This document shows, one piece after another, positions 24,261-34,575 of a stretch of 64,000 bases of DNA; position 1 is the first letter of the stretch, and the number at the start of each line of letters is the position of its first letter. Source of the DNA: Heligmosomoides polygyrus polygyrus (lineage: Eukaryota; Nematoda; Chromadorea; Rhabditida; Heligmosomidae); the NCBI GenBank assembly GCA_947396885.1, contig OX377202.1, forward strand, positions 30,123,407-30,187,406. Direction: 5' to 3'. A program made the translations under genes and the position numbers. The notes under the pieces are model-generated. The model did not search any database, was not told where the DNA came from, and saw only the letters and a list, made by a program, of their open reading frames with translations.

Positions 24261-25195
24261 AAAGGGTTCTGTTGACCAAGATTATTAGATGCATAAGATT
24301 TCGGCGCCAGTCTTCGTCTGCTTCAGAGTAGGGAAAAATCGTAAGCAGTTACAATACTACTCGGCCAAAAAGCGCTTCATCTTATGTCATAACACGAGTG
24401 ATGAGGTAAACAGAAGGAAGAGCCGACAGTAAAGTCACAAACCGGCGAACAAGCGGGGAGTTAGTTACCAAACATGAGCACCTGACGCCGCAGGACGTAG
24501 ACGTGGGTGAATGAGCTTAGTCCGGGAAACCGCATGGCTTAAATACTCATGCAGGTCTATTCAGGTGGATGAACACCTTCAGTACTCAAGACTGTCAGTT
24601 CTTGAGTTACCGCTGGGCACTCTTCTTCCCGGTTGACCCGGGGATGTTAGCTGCGATCCAATGCGCTTCCAATGTCCCGCAAGCACTCTCGCACTAAAAT
24701 CGACGGAGACACCCGCAACATTGAGCATACATGGCACCAGTCTCCGTGTTCTCCACAAGGTGTCCAAATCTGCCTTTCTAAGGCCGCTCAAATGGCTGAC
24801 TCCTGCACTCTGGGGTCTTCCTGCACTTATCCCCATTCAATTGACACTAAGAAGACCAAATAGGCCACCTCATGTGGTAGCAAATAGCACATCAAACACT
24901 AAAAAAACGAATTGATTATTTGGACCCTGCCGTTTATAAATGAATACAAGGCAAGAGTAAGAGTTACGAATCAACAAGCAATACGGAACCAAATACTTAT
25001 CTATCGTGTTTCTGAAGGACATAATTCCGCCCGGAAGTATTCTTTTCATAATCTGATTTTTTTATGTGTCGGTGCCCCTTGAAGCAGCTGTTACGCATCG
25101 TTATCTCCAACTGTGTATACCGATGAATTTCAGGCACTTGAGTTAGTCTCGTCGATGAAGGTGACCTGCGGAAACTGCCCTTCCAGAAGCCACAC

Positions 25196-25330
25196 CTACT
25201 ACGAAGGATCTGGGAATTCCCCGCATGATCGATTCGACTGCGGGATAGAGCACGTCATCTTCAAACGCAAGGATTGACTGATCGACGCCTCAATGTCTTC
25301 AAATCCTATACCGAATCGAGCTATCCCTTT
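25196..25330 (+). pseudogene. decayed RTE endonuclease fragment
   Basis: cgaaggatctgggaattccc...gatagagcacgtcatcttcaaacgcaagg is the diverged counterpart of 37794-37880 in the younger RTE copy (the WTWESP...IEHIIFNRK segment of the endonuclease). Stops interrupt it. Confidence 0.6.
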
Positions 25331-25659
25331 CTGGTAATGTTCTCCCTTTCGTATGAGGGGCTGAAGAACGCAATAGCGAAAGGAGCCCCAGGAAGAGATA
25401 TGCGAAAAATCAAAAACTCTTGCTAAAAAGCTGCGAAATACGAGCAATGAAACATAAAATAGAACACGTTGTGCTTCTACATCAACGAAAGTTTATTTAT
25501 TATGAAGATACACCTGTTCTCACAAGAAGTGGAGTTGTAACACATCAGCTGACACTGCCAGTTCGGTGAGTCACTTCAAGAGACCCCTGCAAATTTGGAC
25601 GATCAGCAGATGAAGAAAAATTTAATTGAACGCAGTCGTCCTGCGCATGCAATTTTTGA

Positions 25660-26450
25660 AATGCATTATTAATAAAAAGATCGGAAAGCTTAACAACTGC
25701 TTTGTTAAGTAGCAAAAGGGAAAGGGCAGCAAGTGAGCGACAACTGAAAGGCGATAGCGAAGACAAGAGCAAGAAGTCGACTGGAGCACAGGAGGGTAGG
25801 AGAAAATTGAGCGGAATACATAGAGAAGGCATCGGATTCGACCAAGAATGAGAGGTGGGAGACACTGATTTGAAAAAGAGCGAAAGAAACGTAAGAACGA
25901 CAGAGGAAGGGGGCAGTGGGTGAGGTATGTAGACGGAGCAGAACGCGCTCGTGACCTGTTATTTCAATTTAAAAAAATTAGTAAAATTTTCACGATTTTC
26001 AGGAGCAGAAGCGGTCATGCTGTGGAGCCGAAAGGGCACGGAGACGTGGGCTTCTGCGTCACACAAGAAAAAGGGATGAAGGAACACGGGGCGGCGAAAA
26101 GCAAGTACGTGGAGCATGACGGAGTTGAAGGATGCGAATAACTGAAAACCGAGCCTCAACATTGCCGGGAAAAACACAAAAGTGTAGAAAGTGGTAGTGG
26201 AGGGCAGGAGTCAAAAAAAAAACAAGAAACGGTAAGCAGAAACAAGAAGGAGTGAAGATGGAAGCATGGAAGATGTGAACTGAAGGAGGAAAAATGAGTT
26301 CAAAGATGGAATATGCGAAAGCCGCAATATACACTGAAAACGAAGAATGATTAGGGAAATACGTTTTGACGAGAAGGGTTAATTTAAAGAGGTAACGAAA
26401 GGAATTGAATTAAAGAGAGAGGTATAGTGCAAAAGAGAGAGAGAACGACC
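25660..26450. other. purine-rich plus-strand tract
   Basis: A long stretch strongly biased to A and G on the plus strand (aggagaaag, gaagaaagg and similar), ending in gagagagagaacg. The open frames on the minus strand follow from this bias. No gene recognised. Confidence 0.5.
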
Positions 26451-26784
26451 ATCCTATGTAGTGCTTGCACCTCTCATAGTCATTTTGTTCACACTTCACT
26501 ACAGTCAACACTGGAGCAATTCTAGGAAAGTCAGATTCGCATTTGCATTTCGAACGCCTTTTTGTATGTCACGTCTTCCGCGACTCCTCGGCAGGACGTT
26601 AAGTTAGTACAGACAGCGCAAGAAGAATCTGCATTATGCATGAACAGGAAGGGACTGCGGCTGACCTGCAAGCTGCAAGCTGATGAAACTCCTAATCTAT
26701 TATGTTTTACCGAGCTTTTCGCTGAGGGCATGACTGCATACCTTCCTCAATCTTTTTGTATAAACCGATTTCCTGATTTCCGTT

Positions 26785-26838
26785 AGTCTACAAACATATA
26801 TAAGCCCTCTAGTCTCGACAAACATATATAAGCCCTCT
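26785..26838. repeat. two-unit tandem repeat (~27 bp)
   Basis: acaaacatatataagccctctagtct occurs twice in a row, the second with a 2-bp insertion. Confidence 0.7.
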
Positions 26839-27609
26839 AGTCTGTTACAAGGTATTAGGCAAGGAAGAATACGAGGAGGACATGGCACTTTGAGATGAGA
26901 TGTACACCGATGGACATGGCTTCGAACGCTGATTCCAAATATGTGTTCCGCATCTGCTATGTCCTTCCCGGTTCGGAGTTTGGGCCATTTTCAGATAGCC
27001 TTCTGAACCTCTGTCTAATACAGGGTATACTGTAATTTGTGTGCAGAGTTCACCAATCACAATCAGCCCTAGTGGTCTAGGAACAGCGCCAAGAGCTGAG
27101 CAGTTGTGGCACAGTCGACAGAGGGATGGCGTGGTGAGACGGCATGGTTTGTTGTTCGACTCTCCTACGGTACTGTACTTTTGCGCTTTCCAAAAAAGAT
27201 CCCCACACTCAGACAGAGCACTCCAGGGCCCGGATTCATGAACGATTTACTGGCGGGTAAGTGCAAAGTTTACCCCCACTCCCCACTTACGCGCGATTCA
27301 TAAACGCGCGGCGGGAGAAATCCGAGGTAAGTGTCGAGGTAAATGCTACCCCGTCAGTGCGTCGGGGAACATTTACCTCCAAAGCGAGGGCTTTGCTCCG
27401 CGGCCAATTTCTGACCCAATGCATGCCTCCGCTGGCCCTTAGCCAGCTCTGAGCTGGCCGCCAGCCGCAAATTCAATGCCTGGCAGGGGCGCTTAGTTGC
27501 CTTCGCCATGCGCACGTCTTTCGCTGCACTTCAGTGAGTTGTTTTACCTTTTGTTTTTCTCTATTAGGCTTGCATTCCATGATTTTTTGGGCTCTGTGGA
27601 CCACGGCGG

Positions 27610-27658
27610 CCCACAATGCCACTTATTTTTAAGTGAATTGCTTCCTTTAGTGGCATTG
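27610..27658. repeat. inverted repeat inside the TIR element
   Basis: cccacaatgccact and agtggcattgtggg form a 14-bp perfect inverted repeat around an AT-rich spacer. Confidence 0.65.
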
Positions 27659-27693
27659 TGGGTCGACTTGCGCCATCATGAGCCTAGTCCACT

Positions 27694-27720
27694 ACGCAAA
27701 TCGTAATTTACGATTTGCGT
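27694..27720. repeat. near-perfect 27-bp palindrome
   Basis: acgcaaatcgtaa, a single t, then ttacgatttgcgt. It can extrude as a cruciform. It lies at the centre of the TIR element. Confidence 0.75.
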
Positions 27721-28217
27721 GGGTAGACTATGCCCGTCCGCCACCTTAGCCTTCCTTGGCATATGTTGTCTATGGAGGCTACTGTGGTGGATGGCACCAA
27801 TTATTAGTCATGGAGGCCCACATTTACCATTGCTTCTCTACTACCTGCTATGCTACTAGTTTCCACCCCTCCCCCTCCCCTCGCCCTACCCTACATTTCA
27901 CATTTCATTTCCCCTAAATACGATGCTGCTAGTGTCGGTAAAAGCGACGTCCCAGCAGCAAGTGTGACTGCTTGGTTTCGCTGTTAGCTGATGCCAGCGG
28001 GCCAGCGGAGGCATGCATATTGGGTCAGAAATTGGCCGCGGAGCAAAACCCTCACCTTGGCCTTCATGAATCAGAAAACGGAGGTAAGTTCGAGGAAAGT
28101 GGCGGGTAAATGGCCGTCGAGGTATATGGGGGTAGAATTTACCTCCGGCCGCGTTCATGAATCCGGCCCCAGGTAAAACCGAAGCGAAAAAGGTATCCAG
28201 GAAGGAAACCAGATTCA

Positions 28218-28475
28218 CAGGCACTACATATTGTGCTTTCACGACTGCAAACGTGGAAAAGTTTCTTCACCTCAACAAAGCCTAGGAAGGTTATTTAAGG
28301 CATTGATCACTCATGTTAGGTGTGTTTCTAAATTTTTGTCTGATTACGATGGGTTACTGTAAGTGCTGGTGAGCATGGGTGAGTGAGCCTCACACCTACC
28401 GCAGCCCACCATAATCAATCGAAATTTCAAAAGACGGTCTTAGAAAGGTGATCAGCGTTCTAAAGCGCCCTACTC
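28218..28475. repeat. dispersed foldback repeat, copy 2 (both arms)
   Basis: The left arm (gtttcttcacctcaac... attgatcactcatgttagg... acgatgggttactgt) is mirrored to the right as gcagcccaccataatc... ggtgatcagcgttctaaagc. The left arm is shared with 22991-23175. Confidence 0.55.
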
Positions 28476-28740
28476 TCTGAGCGAAATTTATGCACATGGA
28501 TTATTTTATGAATTACAGATTTCTTTCAGACAAATTTCATCAGCGTCAAAGCCATGATATTTTGTAAACGAGCTTTAAAAAAGCAGCATTAGAGACACAG
28601 GCGCAGAACAGTAGACGGTGTGAAATCGTCATATGAAAAGGTTTGCAGGAATTGCTGTAGCGCGACGCACTTCTAAAATTAAAAACGCTAGCAGAAAGTC
28701 ATTTTAAACATTTTGTTCAGCCTAAATTTCCTAATGCGTT

Positions 28741-28926
28741 ATGCGAAACTTTATTCTTGTCCTATTTATTTATTCAACTTTTCATGTGTTCCCATTGTAT
28801 GCATGTGGGGAACCATGCAAAAACGCGCAAAAAATAACTTATTGTCATTGTAGGCAGAAAGAGAACGCAACAATTCCAATTAACGGTGTAAAAAAATGTG
28901 AACTATATACTAATTGTAACATGTAG
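28741..28926 (+). CDS. candidate small secreted six-cysteine protein
   Basis: ATG-initiated ORF of 61 residues. It has a hydrophobic start (MRNFILVLFIYSTFHVFPLYA) that fits a signal peptide cleaved near Ala21. The mature part is about 40 residues with six cysteines spaced C-x3-C-x8-C-x-C-x15-C-x5-C, and an N-glycosylation-type Asn-Ala-Thr. It is not recognised as any family I know. ATTAAA about 35 nt after the stop could be a poly(A) signal. Six cysteines in so short a frame, behind a clean signal sequence, argue for a real single-exon gene or a last exon. AT-rich chance remains possible. Confidence 0.4.
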   Translation: MRNFILVLFIYSTFHVFPLYACGEPCKNAQKITYCHCRQKENATIPINGVKKCELYTNCNM

Positions 28927-29296
28927 CCTGGAAGTACTGGACAAGAAGTTTTTTCCACAAATCATTAAAGAGTTTGGTAGGATGTGTTATTTCAATAATT
29001 TTAGGAATTTGGAGACCACAGCTGCATAAATGAAAACGAAGATCTTACACCAATTTTTGCTCTGAGAAGTTGGATCATTCGCTGATCATCCCTTGTTTTA
29101 TAACAGAAGAAGAAAAGGTATAGAATTCCTGAGCAGGAATACGAGTAAAACGGTTTATCATCTTATACTGTGTAATTTAATCTTAATTAACTACAGGTTG
29201 GCTTCACGTCAACCGTTTTTGTGTTCCTAACTACATGAAAGATCATTACATATTGGAGACGAGATATCCTACCTTGCAGTTTTTTTTTGTTGTTGA

Positions 29297-29600
29297 TAAG
29301 TCCTACTTGGGACGCGTGTAGCGCAGTCGGAGTAGGCGTGACTGTCGCGTGCACTCGATACCAGGTTCCTGCTTCGGATTTCCCGCTCAGGCCAACCAAG
29401 CCTTCCATCCCTCCGGGGTCCCAGACTTGTCTGGGAAGGATAAAGCACTGACTTGTACATCGGCTGGCCACCGCAGTTGTATGGCCAAATACGCATTCAT
29501 GTCGCCTCCACGACATCCCGTTGGAGTAGAATGCGCTGGCGCATCCTAGAAGGGATTGATTAACGTCGTCCTTTATCCTTTTATCCTTTAAGTCCTACTT
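29297..29600 (+). repeat. SINE copy with perfect 12-bp TSD
   Basis: SINE at 29309-29588 (280 bp). A box tagcgcagtcgg at 29319-29330, B-box region gcttcggatttcc at 29371 on, and a TTTATCC-type tail. Flanked by taagtcctactt at 29297-29308 and 29589-29600. Best-defined copy in the window. Confidence 0.9.
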
Positions 29601-29929
29601 CGAAATTTCCGAGAAATTTCTGTCCTGTGTAATCCCATATGTAATAATCGAAACAGACTTCCAGGAGTCCAGGAGGCTGGTTTGCATGGAGTGTGAGGGA
29701 CCCAGTCAGTAGTGGGAATGCCTCGAGCCCTTTAGCACGCTGTGGCACGATCCACCGGTAATTTGCCTGCCCTTTAGTGTAAAGAGCCGTCGAGAAGCGG
29801 AAGGAAATAGCCCTCCTTGAAGCTACGACGCGTCGTCGTGACTGCATGTACATACATACAGCTGGGTAAGGGCACTGCACAGTCCGTCGTTTCCAAGGAG
29901 ACGTGGCCATTAAACCAGCACTAAAGAGC

Positions 29930-30222
29930 AAAAAAAGGATAAAGGAAAACATTAGGGGACCCCAGTCTGGGATGCGCTACGAATTCTATACTACCTCTCC
30001 GTGATAGACTCCTCCTGGAAGCATTTTAAATGTGTCACACAGTGACTGGTGGTTGCCAGCAGGTGGAAAATTCGGCGCCCGGCCTTTCCCAGACAAGACT
30101 TGCACCAGATCGACGAACCCGGTGGGACGGAAGGGTTGGTTGTCCTGTGCGGGATCCGAACTGTGCATCTCTTGTCAGCCCTGCATGCACAGTCGCCAAC
30201 ACTAACAGTGCGGACGCTTCTG
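29930..30222 (-). repeat. diverged SINE copy
   Basis: Begins aaggataaagg, then gggatgcgctacgaattctat, ccagacaagacttgcacc and cgacgaacccggtgggacgg in SINE order, minus strand. The 5' head is degraded. Confidence 0.6.
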
Positions 30223-30358
30223 GATAAAGAATATTGCAGAAAAATATCACTTTAAGATTACTTCAGCGTTTCGTTTTTGTAAAATAGTCCACTTTCAATT
30301 TTGCTGCTGTTGTCAAACAAATGTGGTGAAGTACCAGCCACACCGCTCCTTCCCCCTT

Positions 30359-30375
30359 CCCCCCCCCCCCCCCCC
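30359..30375. repeat. poly-C run (17 nt)
   Basis: Homopolymer of C. The minus strand is poly-G and can form quadruplexes. Length is likely uncertain in assembly. Confidence 0.9.
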
Positions 30376-30705
30376 GTTCCCCCGCCCCACACAGGAACCC
30401 AGAATTCCCATAAATCTAGACACCAAAGAATAACCTCTGATGTTCTGCTGAGCCAGTGCTCCCACACTCATTAATGAACCTTGGGCAGGGCATCTAAAAG
30501 ACAAGCTCACTCATGCGGAAACTTATCGAGCTAAGGTTGGCAAGCGAATGGATGGAACCACAGCGAAAGGCTACGGTGGCCGCGTTATTCGAAAGAGACA
30601 CCGAGATTCTCCAAGAAAAGAAGGAGATTGGCAACTAGAGAGGAAGACGAGAGACTGCGAATGTGAGGATGTTAAGATACTATTCGGAAAAAAGGAGAGC
30701 GTACT

Positions 30706-31445
30706 AGAAAAGCTCCATGTATCATCTGTATCACCTGTCGTCCCGTTGATCATCAACTCGCTCGAGCGGGCGCCAGCAGCGTCTCCATTCGTCCCTGTCC
30801 CGTGCCAGAGTGGTCCAATGGATCCTCCTCGCTCGAGGGACACGAAGAGCGTCATATCGGTCGTTCAGGGCTTTCACGAAGAAATCCGACCAACGCGTTG
30901 GTGGGTGTCCTGGTGTTTTCTTGACATCTCGAGGAATCCAGTTGGTGATAGCTGTCGTCCAGCGGGTGTCTGCGAATCGCATTACGTGGCCGGCCCACCT
31001 AATTTTCGACAACTTGGCCCACGCGATAGCGTCTCTGATCTTCGAACGTCGGCGAAGCCTGGAACTCCGGACGCTTTCTCTCACTTGCGTGAGTCGTGTC
31101 ACTCCGAGCATCGTCCTCTCGATTCCACGCTGCGCGACGCTGATCGCGTGTTCATCCTGCTTTCGTATAGCCCAGGTCCCTGAGGCGTGTGTTAGGGCAA
31201 CAGTGGGGTCGAATAGGTGGGCACGGAGTTGGACGTTCTTCGTCTTCTTCGCGACTTCTTCGACGCTCTTGAAAGCTCCCCAAGCCGCTCGTTTCCTCCT
31301 GCTCAGCTCTGTCGCTAGGTCGTTGGCCATATTGACTTCGCGACCAAGATACACATAGCTGGAGCATTCGGAATTGTTCGTTCCATTGAGCGAGAATGGG
31401 GCATTGTCCGTTACTCATGAACATCGTCTTCGTAAGAAAAGTTCC
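30706..31445 (-). mobile_element. 5'-truncated RTE-like LINE, minus strand
   Basis: Element 30717-31434, flanked by agaaaagctcc (30706-30716) and agaaaagttcc (31435-31445), 11 bp with one mismatch. It is homologous to the 3' end of the RTE copy at 37788-40056 and ends with the same gatacag-type short tail. Confidence 0.75.
30731..31354 (-). pseudogene. C-terminal RTE polyprotein fragment
   Basis: Encodes [20 protein letters not shown] through [27 protein letters not shown] and the terminal DDQRDDR. This is the region after the RT active site. No catalytic residues are left. Small internal deletions are present against the 38-40 kb copy (VALTHASGTW for [12 protein letters not shown]). Confidence 0.75.
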
Positions 31446-31461
31446 CTACTCGGTAAAAAGA

Positions 31462-31671
31462 TGGAGGATGAAGAACGGCGTTTATCAATCTTGGGATGCC
31501 CCAAGCGTTCTATGTTCTTCTATGGGATGTGGTGGAGGCGAATTGAATGTGTATTTGGCCTCTACAAATAATTGCGGTGACGAGCCGATGAACAAGACCG
31601 TGCTTTCTTCTTCGCAAACGACTCTGGTGCCAATTGGTTAGCCCTGCAGGGTACACGCGACTGTACACCTT
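31462..31671 (-). repeat. SINE relic
   Basis: gatgaagaacggcgtttatcaatc, gggatgtggtggaggcgaattgaatg and gacgagccgatgaacaagaccg follow the SINE in minus orientation. The head is truncated. Confidence 0.65.
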
Positions 31672-31979
31672 ATTCTTTCCTGTAGATCTAGACAAACACC
31701 ATACGCAGGTTCGTCGTCCCAATCGCGTTTTTCAAAGACGACTTCAAACGCAGTCGCAGTTAGATTACGAATAAAAAAATAAGAGATGGTATTCCTAATT
31801 TTAATTGATCTGAAGCTGAAGTTCCGCTTTGCTAGCGGGATTAAACATTCCTAGTTTTTCCTGTAATGCCGCTTTTCCGCCGGATATGCTTTATCTTAAA
31901 AGCGCATGCTTTCAGGAGGAACCATATCTTTTTTGCTACATATCTCGTAGAACTCCATGTATGTAGATATTTAATCAGG

Positions 31980-32262
31980 ACGTCTTGTCGCAACTCGTAG
32001 AAGGCGCCGGTTGTCGCATTCACTTGCTACCAGGTTCTTGTTTTGGATTTCCCGTCCAGGCCAACTATCGCGCTTTATCCCTCAGCATTCGTTGAGTTAG
32101 TAGCAGACCTGTCTGGGAAGGAAATACCACTATCATGTTTATCGGCTGGCGAGTGCAAATCATTTATGTGCCAAGAAACAAATTCAAATCGCCTCCACTG
32201 CATCTCGTAGATGTGGCCATCCAAAAAGCGATTTAGTAACGCTCTTTTTATCCTTATTATGT
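31980..32262 (+). repeat. diverged SINE copy
   Basis: gctaccaggttcttgttttggatttcccg (B-box region), gtagcagacctgtctgggaagg and the final agtaacgctctttttatcc follow the SINE. It ends where the foldback at 32276 begins. Confidence 0.6.
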
Positions 32263-32521
32263 ATGTATGTACAACACCGGCCATATCTTTTCGTCTTTGG
32301 GCTGAAAAAGCGAAAAAACGCCTTTTCCGCCGCCTTTGTATAGCGCTCTTCAAATTAAGTCTAATGTAAAATGAACATATAATCGGGATCAGCGCCGAGC
32401 TATCTTCCCAATGAGCTTCAAGACGCACAGTGAGCACTTGAAAAGTAGTTCAGTGCCTAATCTCTGCGTGGCGGGGCTGATCCCTCCCCTTACAAGAGAT
32501 ATTTACACCCACAGGATGCTC

Positions 32522-33305
32522 GCTCCTAACTAGTGGTGTGGGATATCGTGAAGCTGTTGAGCCAAGATTGTGATGGAAGCTTTATTCGGCTTACGATTTG
32601 ACGTAACCGCCTTTTTCAGGGCCTGGAAAAGACAAAAAGAGTTTGAGAAATTACTCGTCCAAGGATCTTTTCAAGTTACAGGGGTCTCGAAAGTTAATGA
32701 ATGAGAGAATGAAACGAATAGGGAGTAAGACAACCCGACTGACGCTATAGAAACAGCCGAAAGACTGGTTTGCCACCCTTGGATGGAGAACGACTGGGTG
32801 AATGAGCTCTCTCTTCGGGTCAACCTCTCAGCGGCCCTCCAGTTGGCGCCCTCCCAGGTCAAGTCCACGGAGGTCGGCAATGGGGTTAGCTCCAGGGTGA
32901 CAGCCATCCGTTCCTCTTTCCTATTGATCGTGGATTCTTGAACGCAATCTACGACGCCTCTATGGTTCTGCGCGCCACGATATCGGACTCACGCGCTAGG
33001 ATTGTCACCGCTGTCTCAACCACTGCGCCACTATGACTCCGCAGTCCGTGTTCCCTCAGTGGCGTGGAGATCTTGCACTTGTCCAGTCCATCTACGTGCT
33101 TCTTCACACTGACCCAAAGAGGCCTGCCCTTCTCACCGATGTATTCCTCGTTGCATTGACTGCAAGTTATGAAGTACACCGTTCCCGAAACTCTATCCTT
33201 CCCTACCGTGCGGGCAGACCATGCAGGAAGGAGCAGTACATGCGCTGTCATAGAAACGGTTCCAAACAATCTGCGCCTTAAGGTTAGGAGGAGGCTCCTA
33301 ATTAG
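32522..33305 (-). mobile_element. Penelope-like element, 5'-truncated
   Basis: An insertion of about 760 bp (32534-33293) in the left foldback arm. It is flanked by gctcctaactag (32522-32533) and gctcctaattag (33294-33305), 12 bp with one mismatch. It codes on the minus strand for a GIY-YIG domain and has a 3' region ending ccctgaaaaaggcggtta, like Penelope-like 3' ends. Confidence 0.75.
32949..33269 (-). pseudogene. GIY-YIG endonuclease domain of a Penelope-like element
   Basis: About 106 codons. VSGTVYFITCSQCNEEYIG contains the degenerate GIY and the YIG motif with the Cys pair usual in Penelope elements. Then come LREHGLRSHSG and VTILARESDIVARRTIEAS. The conserved catalytic Arg expected before KKH is Ser (LWVSVKKH), and the frame breaks after EAS. 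The RT part is absent. Role when intact: DNA nicking for target-primed transposition. This copy is dead. Confidence 0.7.
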
Positions 33306-34323
33306 GTGAATAGGGAGCTGCAGTCTGTTTTAAAGCCTACTGACTACTTTACAGATAATAGCGGACAGTTCTTTGGATTTTTTAGTTTTTCATCATCACA
33401 ACGATATAATTTCTCAGAGTAACCAATAATTTATGTGCCATTAATTTCAGAAAATCTACCCAATTTCGAGGGCTCTAATTTTGGAATATCGTGCTTGTAT
33501 GTGCTGATACTCGTTTGTTCCGCTGTACGTAATAGTTGGAAACAAGCTGCGAAGGAGGATTTTGATTTTAGATTTGGAGTGACTTTGCTCCGTAACTGTA
33601 TGGGTAAAATGTATTCTACCCTGGTGGAAATCTCACCTGTGAAAGTCTATATTGAGTTTTCGTAAGCCTCCAAATCCTCAACTTTCTTTCTTCAAAGAAA
33701 GAATTCAATGGTATCTCTAACCATGGTTAAAGTGCGTGAGCAACTGCAAAGATGTAGCATGTGTTCAACTTTGTCACCGTATAATTACTAAAAATTTCAA
33801 CCCTACAGGTTTCACCCTCGCAGCTTATTTTCAACTATCGTGTAGAACGGGACAAACGCATAACAACACATACAAGTGATATTCCAAAATTAGAGCCCTC
33901 GAAAGTGGAGGTATTTTCTGAAATTGATGGCACTTAAATTAATGGTTCCTTTAAAGATTTATATCGTCGTGATGATGAAGAACTAAAAAATATTTTTAAA
34001 AAACTGTGTGCTATCGTCTGCAAAGTAGTCAATAGGCTTTAAATTAGACTGCACCTCCTTCAGCTAGTTAGGAGCATGCATTCTGTGGGTGTAATTATCT
34101 CTCGCGAGGGAAGGGGCCAGCTGCGCCACGCAGAAATTAGGTCACTGAACTATTTTTCAAGTGCTCACTGTGCACCCTGCAGCTCATCGGGAAGATAGCT
34201 CGGTGCTGATCCCGATTATATGTTTCATTTTACAACGGACTTAATATGAAGTGCGCTATACAAAGGCGGCATAAAGGCGTTTTTTCCGCTTTTTCACCCA
34301 AAGACGAAAAGATAAGGCCGGTT

Positions 34324-34375
34324 TTGCATGTGTGTATATAGGTATGTATCTATGAATGTATGTATGTATGCATGC

Positions 34376-34408
<33 letters not shown>

Positions 34409-34575
34409 TGTATGTATGTATGTATGTATGAATGAATGTATGTATGTACGTATTATATATGTATATCTATATATGTATGCATGCATGTACATATATACTT
34501 ATGCATGTATGCTTGGATGTATGTAAATACGTATGCAAGCATGTATATACATTTGAATGTATGTTTGTACGTATT
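34324..34575. repeat. TATG-type microsatellite array
   Basis: Long run of tatg/catg units, pure around 34380-34430 and degenerate on either side. It borders the right end of the foldback. Confidence 0.9.

Larger units (their letters stand above)
27226..28170. mobile_element. 945-bp TIR/foldback DNA element
   Basis: Terminal gggcccggattcatgaacg (27226-27244) is mirrored by cgttcatgaatccggcccc (28152-28170). Inside, gctccgcggccaatttctga and the following ccaatgcatgcctccgctgg (27395-27437) recur inverted at 27999-28044. Subterminal gaggtaa/ttacctc motifs repeat on both sides. No transposase ORF, so it is a non-autonomous TIR element. I see no clear target duplication and cannot name the superfamily. 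Confidence 0.7.
32276..34322. mobile_element. 2-kb foldback element, left arm split by a Penelope-like insertion
   Basis: The left arm is 32276-32533 plus 33306-33560 and the right arm is about 33800-34322. Over about 520 bp they read as close inverted copies. Matching blocks include ccggccatatcttttcgtct, atcgggatcagcgccgagc, gtgagcacttgaaaa, catcatcac.acgatata and cgagggctctaattttggaa. The spacer is about 240 bp. No transposase ORF. TATG repeats border both ends. Confidence 0.75.

Noticed and set aside
26059..26334. 91-codon hydrophobic minus-strand frame
   Set aside because: Product of the purine-rich plus strand; no signal peptide or domain logic and no stable motif.
29319..29380. tRNA gene called from A and B boxes
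   Set aside because: No cloverleaf, and the sequence continues into a repeated 280-bp body with tail and target duplication, so it is a SINE head.
34256..34492. 78-codon frame rich in YIHTYIHT
   Set aside because: Translation of the TATG microsatellite.
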